Part shown: positions 52,722 through 61,722 of the stretch, piece by piece | Position numbering within the stretch: position 1 is the stretch's first letter | Layout: every line of letters begins with the position of its first letter | Assembly (NCBI GenBank): GCA_964528675.1 | Contig: CAZGTU010000001.1 | Span: forward strand, 62,001 to 126,000 | Direction: 5' to 3' | Origin: CAYRTD01 sp964528675 | GTDB taxonomy: Bacteria; Bacteroidota; Bacteroidia; Bacteroidales; GCA-2748055 | DNA: 64,000 bases | Translations under genes and position numbers: made by a program | The notes under the pieces: generated by a model | Seen by the model: the letters and a program-made list of their open reading frames with translations, nothing else | What the model was told of the DNA's origin: nothing | Database searches by the model: none

Positions 52722-55043
52722 TTAATTGGTATCGAGCTGTTTAAAAATCAATGGCCTGTTAATTTCATGGATTACTGCGTTTGCTCTTATGTCCTTTATG
52801 ATCGCGTTACCTTGGCTAAGGTTTTTGCTGGTAATAATATTGGTTTGATCAGATTCCTCAACTTCAAGGTAAACTGTTTCATTATTCCCCTTGAATCTTA
52901 TCAGATCAAATCCTGTTTCAATAAAAATTTTCGTATAGACTTTTGAAAATGCAGTAGACTTTTCGTCGGGTCTTAAGGTTTCATAATAGCCCGGGGCAGC
53001 GCTTCCATCAGTAAAAATAAATGAGCCTTGAACAAAATGAATCAACAGAAACTTAGCTAATTCTTCTGTCGAAAGAGAGTCTGTATTAAGATCCATAAGT
53101 GACTCCTCATTCGGTATAAATATTGTATAATTTTCACTATTGGATATAAAAGAGTATCTGTATTCTTTCTCCAGGACCAGGCCAGCCGCTTTTAGAAGAC
53201 TATGAAAATGGGGGTAATCAGTTTGGATCTTTGAATAAAGATCGGAAGCCGAAAAGCTGAACCAGTTATTAATCTCATAGGTGCTTCCATTATCTGCATT
53301 GAACGGTATCAGTTTTGGATACTCAGGCGCAAATTCGCTTCCTTCAAAACCATTGGTGGTTGGCGAAGTTCCTGAAAACTCGCCTGTCTCATTATTAACA
53401 ATAAGATAATTACCTGCCATATTGGGAATAAACTCCTTTCGTGCATTTCCGGATGGGTTCCGAAGTCCAACATGATTGAAAACTAAATTACGTACATCAT
53501 CAATAGAAAGCTTGAGTTCAAGGGGTTCATCCCCGGTTAAATAGGCGAAGAAGTTTTCATCAAATGGGTTGTAGATTAACGAGGAATCTGTTAAAAGGCG
53601 TAGATCGGGTGCCACAAAAAGCATATAATCGCTTTTTTCCCGCTTTAGTGCCGGTAATAATTTGGTTTTTTCTATGGCGTACATTACCATTGAAAAACCT
53701 CTGTTAAGAAACACAGGTCCGGTAATACCTTTAAATGCTCTTGGAACAACCATATCATTCAGTCCTATAAATGAACTGTTACTGCAAAAAACACTTTCAA
53801 CTATCTGATTTTCATTTAATCTTACAATATCCAATTCACCATTATAAAAGCCTTTTGTATAATCTGAAGGATAAACAGGATTAATAGACAGGTGCGTATT
53901 GACAATCATTCTTCGGATATGCTCTGGCATTTGATTCACTGTTCCCCATCCATTGGGAATATCAATATAATTGGTTAAGAAATCCTCGAAAGCTGAATTT
54001 GAGGGCGCAAGGATCCCATGATGGTACCTTACAGTCACTTCCTGAGGAAGGCCGGTCACTCCCCGGGGAGGAGAGGTCCTTTCATTACTAATGTCAAATA
54101 AAAGTTTAGGAAAAGTTAAGTCAAACAGGGAATCAACAGTAAGACCCAATTCGACACCTGGTTGCCTGAAAGTCTTTTGCTCATTATAATCAAAATCCGG
54201 AAATTGGTTGACCAGTTCCAGAAACATCGAATAAGATTCCAGGGTTTGTTTTTCCTCCAGAATCTGATACACATTTCTAAGCGGAGGTACAACCTCATCG
54301 ATAATAAAAATAAATCCATTTTCAGCAAATATTTCATTACTCACAATTTTTGCATTTGCAAAGTGTATATCGTCTGCATTGTCAAATGGTCTTTTGAAAT
54401 AAAACTCGTAATCACTGTATTCAAGATTATAGATCTGAAAATATTCTTTATAGAAGAAGGGCGCATATTTTCTGGAATCGGTACTGACTTTTCTGTGCCA
54501 ATCTGAAGATATTGTATCAACAATTACAACCCCCTCTTCATCATCTTCATTGAATTCAACCCCAAATTTCCGGTCCTTATCCAGTAATAGTGTTTGCCGC
54601 TTAAATCCCCTGGGTTGGCTATTTGAAATATCCAGTGTATCTATCCATCCAAAGACGTCAAGTGATTTTAATTGTTTCAATGACCAGGCATCCTGTAAAA
54701 TATGGTACTTTACAAGCTCCATAATTTTATCAGATGGAAGATCCTCCACAGAAGAATAATCCGGATTAAGGGAAAAATACTTTTCAAATGCCTCATCTGA
54801 AGGGGCAAAAACTGTATAGCTCCCGGATGTATTTATCAGGGTATCGTAACCGGTTATTTCCAGGCACTTTGTGAAATTTGACAATTCAGGTACGGTAAGG
54901 ATCTGTGAGTATAATTTGCCGGTGAGCCAATCAGGTCTTTCATACTTATCAATTTCCAGTTCATCCTGACAGCCGAAAAAAAAAGCAATAAATAATCCGT
55001 AAAAGCTGCTCCTCAGAACCCATTTTTTAATCTCTTGAAACAT
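52722..55043 (-). CDS. Multi-fasciclin (FAS1) domain lipoprotein
   Basis: The 773-residue lipoprotein (Cys at residue 25, FFFGCQDELEID) appears to hold four FAS1-type units. The first is at about residues 45-260 (SGSYTVFAPSDEAFEKYFSL, ELVKYHILQDAWSLKQL), with an insertion. The second is at about 270-440 (HGILAPSNSAFEDFLTNYID), the third at about 450-590 (YMLFVAPDLRLLTDSSLIYN) and the fourth at about 625-770 (NYTIFIPNEESLMDLNTDSL, LIHFVQGSFIFTDG). It is the first gene of the minus-strand run down to 39564, about 35 bases before susC. A surface adhesion or glycan-binding function is likely but unproven. Confidence 0.8.
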   Translation of the reverse strand: MFQEIKKWVLRSSFYGLFIAFFFGCQDELEIDKYERPDWLTGKLYSQILTVPELSNFTKCLEITGYDTLINTSGSYTVFAPSDEAFEKYFSLNPDYSSVEDLPSDKIMELVKYHILQDAWSLKQLKSLDVFGWIDTLDISNSQPRGFKRQTLLLDKDRKFGVEFNEDDEEGVVIVDTISSDWHRKVSTDSRKYAPFFYKEYFQIYNLEYSDYEFYFKRPFDNADDIHFANAKIVSNEIFAENGFIFIIDEVVPPLRNVYQILEEKQTLESYSMFLELVNQFPDFDYNEQKTFRQPGVELGLTVDSLFDLTFPKLLFDISNERTSPPRGVTGLPQEVTVRYHHGILAPSNSAFEDFLTNYIDIPNGWGTVNQMPEHIRRMIVNTHLSINPVYPSDYTKGFYNGELDIVRLNENQIVESVFCSNSSFIGLNDMVVPRAFKGITGPVFLNRGFSMVMYAIEKTKLLPALKREKSDYMLFVAPDLRLLTDSSLIYNPFDENFFAYLTGDEPLELKLSIDDVRNLVFNHVGLRNPSGNARKEFIPNMAGNYLIVNNETGEFSGTSPTTNGFEGSEFAPEYPKLIPFNADNGSTYEINNWFSFSASDLYSKIQTDYPHFHSLLKAAGLVLEKEYRYSFISNSENYTIFIPNEESLMDLNTDSLSTEELAKFLLIHFVQGSFIFTDGSAAPGYYETLRPDEKSTAFSKVYTKIFIETGFDLIRFKGNNETVYLEVEESDQTNIITSKNLSQGNAIIKDIRANAVIHEINRPLIFKQLDTN

Positions 55044-55155
55044 TTTTGATATTTAATTTAAACTCTCTGTACGTTCAATTCAGTTATTTCAAATGTCAGT
55101 TAATCCCAGGATAAATTACACAGAGTAGATAGTCACTTCTTCAAAGTTTTGAGAA

Positions 55156-55190
55156 AGAAATATGAGCCTGTCGGACAGACTCATATTTCT
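55156..55190 (-). terminator. Hairpin downstream of the 1308-residue gene
   Basis: AGAAATATGAG and CTCATATTTCT form a perfect 11-base inverted repeat, with further pairing of CTGT and ACAG inside, about 10 bases past the stop of the gene at 55200-59126. The minus-strand transcript runs into a T-rich stretch. It should separate that gene from the FAS1/SusCD run that follows. Confidence 0.7.
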
Positions 55191-55199
55191 CTTTAAATA

Positions 55200-58100
55200 C
55201 TATTGTTTAACTACTTTATAGGTGCCAATCAGTTTATCCTGCCTGGTTATCAAAACAAGATAGATTCCTGATCTGTAGCCATCCAACGATATACTCATCC
55301 GGTCACCCTGTGCAATTCTGTCAGAAATCACACTTCCTGTCTGGTTAAAGACTTTGATCCTCGCACCGGACTCAAGTCCGTTGATGGAAAACTCTGCGGT
55401 AAATGGGTTTGGGAAAAGCACTACCTCGCCCTGGTGGAATCGGTCGGATATACCCACTGTTAAGTCAAGTTCGTACATTACCGAAACAGATTCGTCTGCG
55501 GAAGTAACCTTAAGCATATCTCCTGTGCTAAGTCCATCCGTTTGTTCTACGCCTTCTGAATCCACTACCATCATAGTTGCCCCTTCCGATGGAATAAGTT
55601 TTTCAAAGAATTCTGCCATCGGTGTACTTGTGCTGGGTCCTGTAATTAACATACCAAACTGATCAACACTATACTCATCAGAAGTAACATAGGCCAGGTA
55701 ATCGCTTTCAGGGATTAATTCTGTAGCCAGCATGGAAAGGAAGTACATGGTTTGGGTGACACCATCTGCGGCCGTAACTAAAATCCGGTCATCCTGTACC
55801 ACTGGGCCGTCAACTTTCTCCACCCCAAGTTTATCAACCAGTTTAACTGTTGCGCCGGTTGAGGGTACCAGATAGGAAATAAATGTTCCGACCTCTGTGC
55901 CCCTGGGTACTAAACTAATCAGCAAATGATCCTGATTAACACTATATACAGATGATAATACAAAGGCTGCATCGGTGGAAGCATTTGGCAGCAACTGATA
56001 GAGTATACTGGTTGTTTTATCCTCAGCAACCACCTCAAAGAAAATCTTATCATTTACCTCCGCATCTACATAAAGAGTATCAAAATTCAGTTGCTGTAAA
56101 GGCACATAATTCCCGATTTCATCAATAATCGTAAGTGTTGCTTCCGCCGGAACCGTTACATTATCAAGGACAGTAGTCAAAGCTGTTCCATAATCAAATC
56201 CCGAGATAGAAGCGGACCCTGAAGTATTTATCGTATAAGAGGTCGATGTTAGTACCGCATCGGAACTCAACCCCTGCTCCGTAACTTCAATAAAATACTT
56301 GGTAGTATTCTCTCCATTGGCAGATACTACTACCAGTGCATCATTATTACTTAAAACAGTACTTCCCGTTAACTCAGAGCCATCGGAATCAGCAAGAATT
56401 GTAAGAACTTGATTCTCGTCTTTTTTTATGATTAATTCAAGAAATGCATCAACGGTTGTTCCAGTTTTTATCCCTTTAATGGTTTCACTCGAGGAATATC
56501 CATCACTAACCTTGTAAATGGCAGAACTAACAATAGATTGATGTACAGTGATTTCATTCAATAAATGTTTTCCAATATCTGACGTAACATTTTTGTACGC
56601 TGCATCATTATCACCTTCTAAAATATCTAACCAATAGACTCTGTCTCGCGCAATCCATTCACTGTCTTCTGGATTCGTTCCAAAAGATTCTTTAAATCCG
56701 GTCCTTCCCTGGAAATACTGAGGTTTCCTGACATAACTGAATGTCCTGAATGCCCTCCAGTCTGTTCCATTATCAACTCCCCCGACAACCCAGCTGGTTC
56801 CGTCTCCCGTACCCCATACTTCAATCAATTCAAAGTCATTGGGATCAATAGCAGGTTTCGTACCTTCTTTTACCGAATCATTCAGGATTTTAAACAAATA
56901 AATATTGTCGTTTATTATATGATTTGTTCTAGCTACAGTATTGATCGCTACCTTTTCTCCCCAGTTATTGCCCCATCCTCCCCATGGAAAACTACCGTCA
57001 GGCCTATGGGCAAACTGCACGTCACAATTCTCACTCGCCCACCATGGATATCCAGACCAACGGACTAAATGTATATGACCCATTACAAATACATCACCAG
57101 GCATTACCAATGAATTCACTGTAAGATCCTTCTCCAGAAAACCCGGAGAAATAGTCCAGCTAAGTGAATCCACCCATTTATACCCGGGTACATATTTCAT
57201 ATATCTGTCATACCATCCTTCCGGATCGGTATATGCCTGGATTGCCTCTGCTGGGTTTCCGCTTCCTCCCCTGACAATCATGTAATTGCTTAGATCCAAA
57301 ATCTCTGTACCTGGATTACATATCTCAAGAAATCCATTCTGATTCTGGTCCATGTGAACATATTCAGAGATAAAAGGTTCTGCGATAAATGGCTGAATAT
57401 TGTTTGGATCCTTTTCCTTTGATAATAAAATATTATAGACCATTGTGGAAGTATCATCTTCGGCTGTTACATTAAAGGACGTAGTCCTGTCTGCTACCGT
57501 ACCATTAATACTCTTTGCTCTATTTACCTCAAACCTGGCATTTAGATTATTTGTTTTTCCAACAAGTGAAGGAATTCCTTCTACGTCAAGAGGTACAGTC
57601 AGGGAATAGGAAGTTGCCTGATTTGAAAACCCGGGAATAGTATCTCCTTTCCAACCGAAAGCTCCTTTATAATAATCGGGAATATCAGGCCAGGTGATTG
57701 AACTCAGGGATGCATCGTGGCTGTTCTCATATTCATTCATTTTTATAAAGTAATACTTTTCCGATCCATTCTGAGCTGTTACTTTGAGAAGATCTCCATG
57801 TTTTAGATAAGTTCTTTCTGTACCATCAACCCAGTCAATTTCCCAATTTGCATTACCTGGTTTTTCAAGGTATTTGAAAAGAGTATCTACATGGGTTGCA
57901 TACTCAATTCCGACCAGATTGGTCCGGAAAGGTCCAACTATTCCTGCAAAAAATATCGTATCCATTCCCGGGTCCCCGTCAGTTACTTTAAACACCTCAG
58001 CATTACCAGATAAAATACTACTACCATAATATCCATCAGCTTCGGTCATATATTTCGGCACTACTATATTTGCATCTGCTCCCGGTTCACTTACCAATAT

Positions 58101-59126
58101 TTCGAATTGTTCAACATCCAAATCATTTCCACAGACATAAAAAGTGATTAGGTCACCGGTTCTGGCAGAACTAAAGGCAGAGTCTTCATGATTAGGTGAT
58201 AATTTATATCTCCAGGCAAGCCCTTCCTTTTTCTCAAACAGATCCATAAAATTATCCAGATTCCTTGTACCCCATGGGACAGTAATTTTTTTAGTGTTCC
58301 AATCAACAGTAGCTTTATCAGATACAAGGGTTGTTTCGTCAAGATTATAATCACCATGGTTCCCTACGGTATAAAAAACTCTGCGATAGGGCTCTACATT
58401 TACCCATTCAGCATTTGGATCCTGGATATAGGAAATAGGAATAGGTATCCATTCGGAATCGGTAATATCAATTCCTCTGGCATTGTTAAAATCAAGATTC
58501 CCTTTTTTAACATCAAACTTTCTTATCAGAATAGCCTCCCGGGTAGCCCTGGGAAAACCAGCAACATCGAAAGCAACATTGCCATTGGTTCCATTATCCT
58601 GGAGAAAAACGCCCCCCACCTGGTCAACAACGGCTGAGTCGCCATTTACATGATGCTCGAGAAAAAAGACATCCCCTTCCCAGATCAGATTTCTGAATTC
58701 CACATAGGGATCTGGTATACTATCCTCCGGACCGCCGCCCTCAAGAGAATGATGCTGATGATCAGCTAAAGCCCATAACTCAGGTTTATTTCCCGGAGAG
58801 TATTCATCAGGTTCTTTGAGCCAGTTCTTGAGCGCTTCATCATAAACCTGCGCTAGCAAATAGGTTTCACCAGGACCTAAAGTATAATCCTGAAAGAACA
58901 TCGTTTGACCTGGGAATGAAGTATAAGGGGCCTGCGAATTAAAGAGATATCCAAGTTTGAAATCAGACAATTGAACTTCCTGATTTCCCATATTGGTAAT
59001 TTCCAGATAGAAGTTCTCGCCACGGTCAAGACGTACTTCCGTGATAATTAGCGAGTCGTAGAATTCCTGTGCGTTAAGCAACGTTCCACAGAACAAAAGA
59101 AAAATAAAGAATAGTTTTCTCTTCAT
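55200..59126 (-). CDS. Large T9SS-exported protein with lamin-tail-like and repeated beta modules
   Basis: The 1308-residue protein has a signal peptide (MKRKLFFIFLLFCGTLLNAQ). A lamin-tail-like domain follows (about residues 25-230, SLIITEVRLDRGENFYLEIT, then MGNQEVQLSDFKLGYLF), and a second one sits near residues 585-760 (NQNGFLEICNPGTEILDLSN). Between and after them are several copies of a roughly 80-90-residue module with the recurring ending 'DxLxVTAxDGxxxxYxxxL' (DRILVTAADGVTQTMYFLSM, DMLKVTSADESVSVMYELDL). It ends with a type A T9SS sorting domain (VVLFPNPFTAEFSINGLESG to the C-terminus). The function is unknown; a surface scaffold or glycan binder is possible. Its promoter is the seventh ECF-like element, with a leader of about 177 bases. 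Confidence 0.75.
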   Translation of the reverse strand: MKRKLFFIFLLFCGTLLNAQEFYDSLIITEVRLDRGENFYLEITNMGNQEVQLSDFKLGYLFNSQAPYTSFPGQTMFFQDYTLGPGETYLLAQVYDEALKNWLKEPDEYSPGNKPELWALADHQHHSLEGGGPEDSIPDPYVEFRNLIWEGDVFFLEHHVNGDSAVVDQVGGVFLQDNGTNGNVAFDVAGFPRATREAILIRKFDVKKGNLDFNNARGIDITDSEWIPIPISYIQDPNAEWVNVEPYRRVFYTVGNHGDYNLDETTLVSDKATVDWNTKKITVPWGTRNLDNFMDLFEKKEGLAWRYKLSPNHEDSAFSSARTGDLITFYVCGNDLDVEQFEILVSEPGADANIVVPKYMTEADGYYGSSILSGNAEVFKVTDGDPGMDTIFFAGIVGPFRTNLVGIEYATHVDTLFKYLEKPGNANWEIDWVDGTERTYLKHGDLLKVTAQNGSEKYYFIKMNEYENSHDASLSSITWPDIPDYYKGAFGWKGDTIPGFSNQATSYSLTVPLDVEGIPSLVGKTNNLNARFEVNRAKSINGTVADRTTSFNVTAEDDTSTMVYNILLSKEKDPNNIQPFIAEPFISEYVHMDQNQNGFLEICNPGTEILDLSNYMIVRGGSGNPAEAIQAYTDPEGWYDRYMKYVPGYKWVDSLSWTISPGFLEKDLTVNSLVMPGDVFVMGHIHLVRWSGYPWWASENCDVQFAHRPDGSFPWGGWGNNWGEKVAINTVARTNHIINDNIYLFKILNDSVKEGTKPAIDPNDFELIEVWGTGDGTSWVVGGVDNGTDWRAFRTFSYVRKPQYFQGRTGFKESFGTNPEDSEWIARDRVYWLDILEGDNDAAYKNVTSDIGKHLLNEITVHQSIVSSAIYKVSDGYSSSETIKGIKTGTTVDAFLELIIKKDENQVLTILADSDGSELTGSTVLSNNDALVVVSANGENTTKYFIEVTEQGLSSDAVLTSTSYTINTSGSASISGFDYGTALTTVLDNVTVPAEATLTIIDEIGNYVPLQQLNFDTLYVDAEVNDKIFFEVVAEDKTTSILYQLLPNASTDAAFVLSSVYSVNQDHLLISLVPRGTEVGTFISYLVPSTGATVKLVDKLGVEKVDGPVVQDDRILVTAADGVTQTMYFLSMLATELIPESDYLAYVTSDEYSVDQFGMLITGPSTSTPMAEFFEKLIPSEGATMMVVDSEGVEQTDGLSTGDMLKVTSADESVSVMYELDLTVGISDRFHQGEVVLFPNPFTAEFSINGLESGARIKVFNQTGSVISDRIAQGDRMSISLDGYRSGIYLVLITRQDKLIGTYKVVKQ

Positions 59127-59302
59127 AACATTGGGTTTTGATAGTTAATAATTAAAAAAAATGTACTAATGACATTAAATATTTCTTTAACGTTCAGCTT
59201 ATTCAAAATATCACACTGTAGCTTTCTGGTAATTGTCATATTCAATTAATATCTCTGTATCATTGAGGAAATAAAAAATAATCTTTCTGACCCTACTGAA
59301 TA

Positions 59303-59335
59303 ATTAGTAAATGTTATTGATACTTTGTGTGACAA
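59303..59335 (-). promoter_or_regulatory. ECF-like promoter, site G
   Basis: On the minus strand this reads TTGTCACAC, 15 bases, then TTTACTAA. It lies 35 kb from the nearest other copy, about 177 bases before the ATG of the 1308-residue protein. The -35-like block has one change from the consensus. It suggests that the T9SS protein belongs to the same regulon as fecR-susCD. Confidence 0.65.
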
Positions 59336-59560
59336 CATTGACAAAAAGATTATTATTTAGATTGATTATAAATTGGAGCCTTGATCTATACTGAAACTAA
59401 GTTCATGTAAATCGAGAAACGATCACAGTAATAAGATTATGTATAAAAAGTCATTATAGAATATTTCATGCTTTCAAACTGTTAGAAATGGAAGGCTGAT
59501 GGTCCAGATCAAGCTGACTTGTTAGACCGTGGCTGTTTTTTAACAATCAGGTCGGGAACT
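59336..59560. other. Intergenic region with nothing assignable
   Basis: The AT-rich stretch between promoter site G and the cytochrome/GMC relic shows no convincing ORF, RNA gene or repeat. Together with the 177-base leader of the 1308-residue gene (59127-59302) it makes a 430-base non-coding gap. Confidence 0.4.
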
Positions 59561-59564
59561 AAAT

Positions 59565-59960
59565 CTTATGATTGTTGTTATGGCACTCGGTGCACGACAT
59601 TTCACGGTGAGCAGAGGTCATGAAACTGCTAACCGAATTACGTATTTCATGACAGATGGCACAGGCCGGTCCCGCCTCCTTTTTTCCATACCTTAATGGC
59701 TCCGGCTTCTTTCAAAACTTCCTCAGCTCTGTCGGCAAGGAATTGGCAATGAACTTTATCGAGAGGATGCCGGCTACCTGAAAAGGTAGCAATCGGCCTG
59801 CCCCAATAGTCTTTAATTTTATCATAAATCATTGTCCTTGCATTAAAATTGGGCATTTCCTGAACCGGACCTACAAAGGTCGAATATTTATAAAAATACT
59901 CCCGTTGAAACTCTTTATGTCTTTTACCCCATGTTGCTTCCCCGGGGGGCGAAATCGGGT
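59565..59960 (-). pseudogene. GMC oxidoreductase fragment joined to a c-type cytochrome fragment
   Basis: From about 59950 the minus strand encodes WGKRHKEFQREYFYKYSTFV, then QEMPNFNARTMIYDKIKDYW and SRHPLDKVHCQFLADRAEEV. This is a central-to-C-terminal portion of a GMC-type FAD-dependent dehydrogenase, ending near KVWKKGG. One base out of frame the sequence continues as AGPACAICHEIRNSVSSFMT and AHREMSCTECHNNNHKI, with two CxxCH haem-binding motifs and a stop near 59567. Neither part has a start or a complete domain. Such dehydrogenase and cytochrome genes often sit together in Bacteroidota, so this is probably the deletion scar of an oxidoreductase cluster. Confidence 0.68.
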
Positions 59961-60258
59961 AAATTCATAGGCGATACATGGTTAGCTGCCTAACAGTCAT
60001 AAAACTGGTCACATACCGAAACACGTTTCTAATCCCCAAAACATCCGCCGGTGTGGGCTTTCAGCGAGCCTGGGAATAATTTCCTGAAGGCACCAGGTAT
60101 TCCCTCTTAAATAGTTGTAAAGAAAAATACAAAATGGTTGGAGTTAACACCTGTAGATAGTATTTTCGTAAAAAATAACTGTTATTAACTGTATTTTAAT
60201 TAAACAAAATAAATAATAACACTCAAAGAAAAAAATAATAACTTTGAACTTATTTAAC
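59961..60258. other. Intergenic region upstream of the GntR-LacI regulator
   Basis: The first part (to about 60120) is more GC-rich than a normal spacer and may hold further, unreadable relic sequence on the minus strand. The last 130 bases are strongly AT-rich and presumably contain the promoter of the regulator at 60259. I cannot define an operator. Confidence 0.4.
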
Positions 60259-61266
60259 ATGATAGACCTGGATAATATAAAGAAAGATTCCAATACTCCA
60301 CTTTATCTGCAAGTGGTAGGTAGGATCATTAAATTGATAGAAGAAGGAAAACTGAAAAAGGATGATCTTCTTCCATCGATAAATGCATTACAGAAGAAAA
60401 GTGGTTTTTCAAGAGTTACCATTGTTAATGCCTACAACTACCTGCGCAAAAGAGGAATCATTGAATCAAGACATGGTAAAGGCTTCTTTGTTGCACGGCA
60501 AAGACAACTAAATGCAAAGAGAGTTCTTCTCCTTTTTGATGAAATGAACAGCTTCAAGGAACTATTATATAAGTCGTTTATAAAAAGTCTTGGTGATGGA
60601 TATGTGGTGGATATTTTTTTTCACTATTATAACCTCAAGCAATTCACGCGATTTATTGATAATAATATCGGTGATTATAACTACTATGTAGTTTTACCTC
60701 ATTTTAACGTGGATGTATCGGGAATACTCAAAAAAATACCTGAGCAGCAGCTCATTTTGGTGGATCAGGACGTTCAGGGATTGGAAAACTATTCAGGCAT
60801 TTTTCAGGACTTCGAAAATGATATTATTCAGGCATTAACAGAAGCAAATCATATTCTTAAAAAATACAACAAATTGCTATTCGTGGTTGGATCGGATTTT
60901 CAATTTATGCCACAGGCAAGAATCAATGGATTTAAAGCTGTGTGTCAAAAATATAATTTTGAATATGAATTGCTGAAGGAGATAAACCCAAAGCAAATCC
61001 AGCCAGGAGAGGCTTACCTTGTTTTTAACGACAACGATCTTATTACGATTACACAGCATGCTAAAGCCAATAAGCTTGAACTTGGGAAGGACATAGGTCT
61101 GATCTCTTATGATGATACCCTGCTAAAATCGGTACTGGCTAATGGAATTACAACTATTTCCACGGATTTTGAATATATGGGCCAGATGGCAGCAAAGATG
61201 ATCAATGAAAAGATCAAAGGAAAATTTAGGAATCCATCCAGTATAATAATTCGCAATTCTTTATGA
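60259..61266 (+). CDS. GntR-type DNA-binding regulator with LacI/periplasmic-binding-like sensor domain
   Basis: A TTG lies 15 bases upstream, but the ATG at 60259 gives the family start MIDLDNIKKDSNTPLYLQVV. The winged-helix GntR domain spans residues 1-80 (LLPSINALQKKSGFSRVTIV, NAYNYLRKRGIIESRHGKG). The rest is a LacI-like sugar-sensor fold (LVDQDVQGLENYSGIFQDFE, RINGFKAVCQKYNFEYELL, IGLISYDDTLLKSVLANGIT). In Bacteroidota such hybrids control sugar-catabolic operons in response to a monosaccharide. The nearest candidate target is the isomerase/kinase/aldolase operon at 27.6-39.3 kb; that link is inference. Confidence 0.87.
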   Translation: MIDLDNIKKDSNTPLYLQVVGRIIKLIEEGKLKKDDLLPSINALQKKSGFSRVTIVNAYNYLRKRGIIESRHGKGFFVARQRQLNAKRVLLLFDEMNSFKELLYKSFIKSLGDGYVVDIFFHYYNLKQFTRFIDNNIGDYNYYVVLPHFNVDVSGILKKIPEQQLILVDQDVQGLENYSGIFQDFENDIIQALTEANHILKKYNKLLFVVGSDFQFMPQARINGFKAVCQKYNFEYELLKEINPKQIQPGEAYLVFNDNDLITITQHAKANKLELGKDIGLISYDDTLLKSVLANGITTISTDFEYMGQMAAKMINEKIKGKFRNPSSIIIRNSL

Positions 61267-61356
61267 ATTAGTAACAATCTATCAAAAACACCATTCACCT
61301 AACTAACGAACTAAACCGTGAATACTAAAAAATCCGGTCTTAAAAACAAAAAAGCC

Positions 61357-61713
61357 ATGACACATACTATTAAAGCCATCTTTTTAAGCCTTCTTTTTCT
61401 TTTGTTCTCCTGTGAAGAAGAGAATAATGTCAACCCGAATGAGTCTCATACCATAAAAAAAGAAAAGCTTACAGGATATGTACAGAAAGGCCCATTTATA
61501 AATGGTACTTCAATAAATATTTCAGAACTATCTTCTGACTTGATTCAGACCGGAAAGACCTTCAGTTCACAGATTTCTGATAATAGGGGCAGTTTTGAGC
61601 TTAGACAACTGGACCTGTCTTCACAATTTGTGGAACTAAAAGCAGATGGTTTTTATTATAATGAAAATATGTCGGAAGCACCCACAAAAACGAAAACTAT
61701 AATTATTCAATAA
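61357..61713 (+). pseudogene. N-terminal remnant of a Bacteroidota lipoprotein
   Basis: A GTG at 61318 extends the frame, but the ATG at 61357 begins a lipoprotein signal with Cys at residue 19 (LLFLLFSCEEE). The mature part (TGYVQKGPFINGTSINISEL, then FELRQLDLSSQFVELKADGF) matches the start of much longer Bacteroidota lipoproteins with a 'GYVQKGPFxxGxSIxIxEL' opening. It stops after 118 codons in a Lys/Thr-rich segment, well short of the family's usual several hundred residues. A short functional product cannot be excluded. Its stop lies nine bases before the GTG of the aminotransferase. Confidence 0.55.
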
Positions 61714-61722
61714 TATACTTAA

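Noticed and set aside
52309..52725. 138-codon plus-strand frame antisense to susC
   Set aside because: It is explained by the codon pattern of the opposite strand; there is no recognisable domain or start context.
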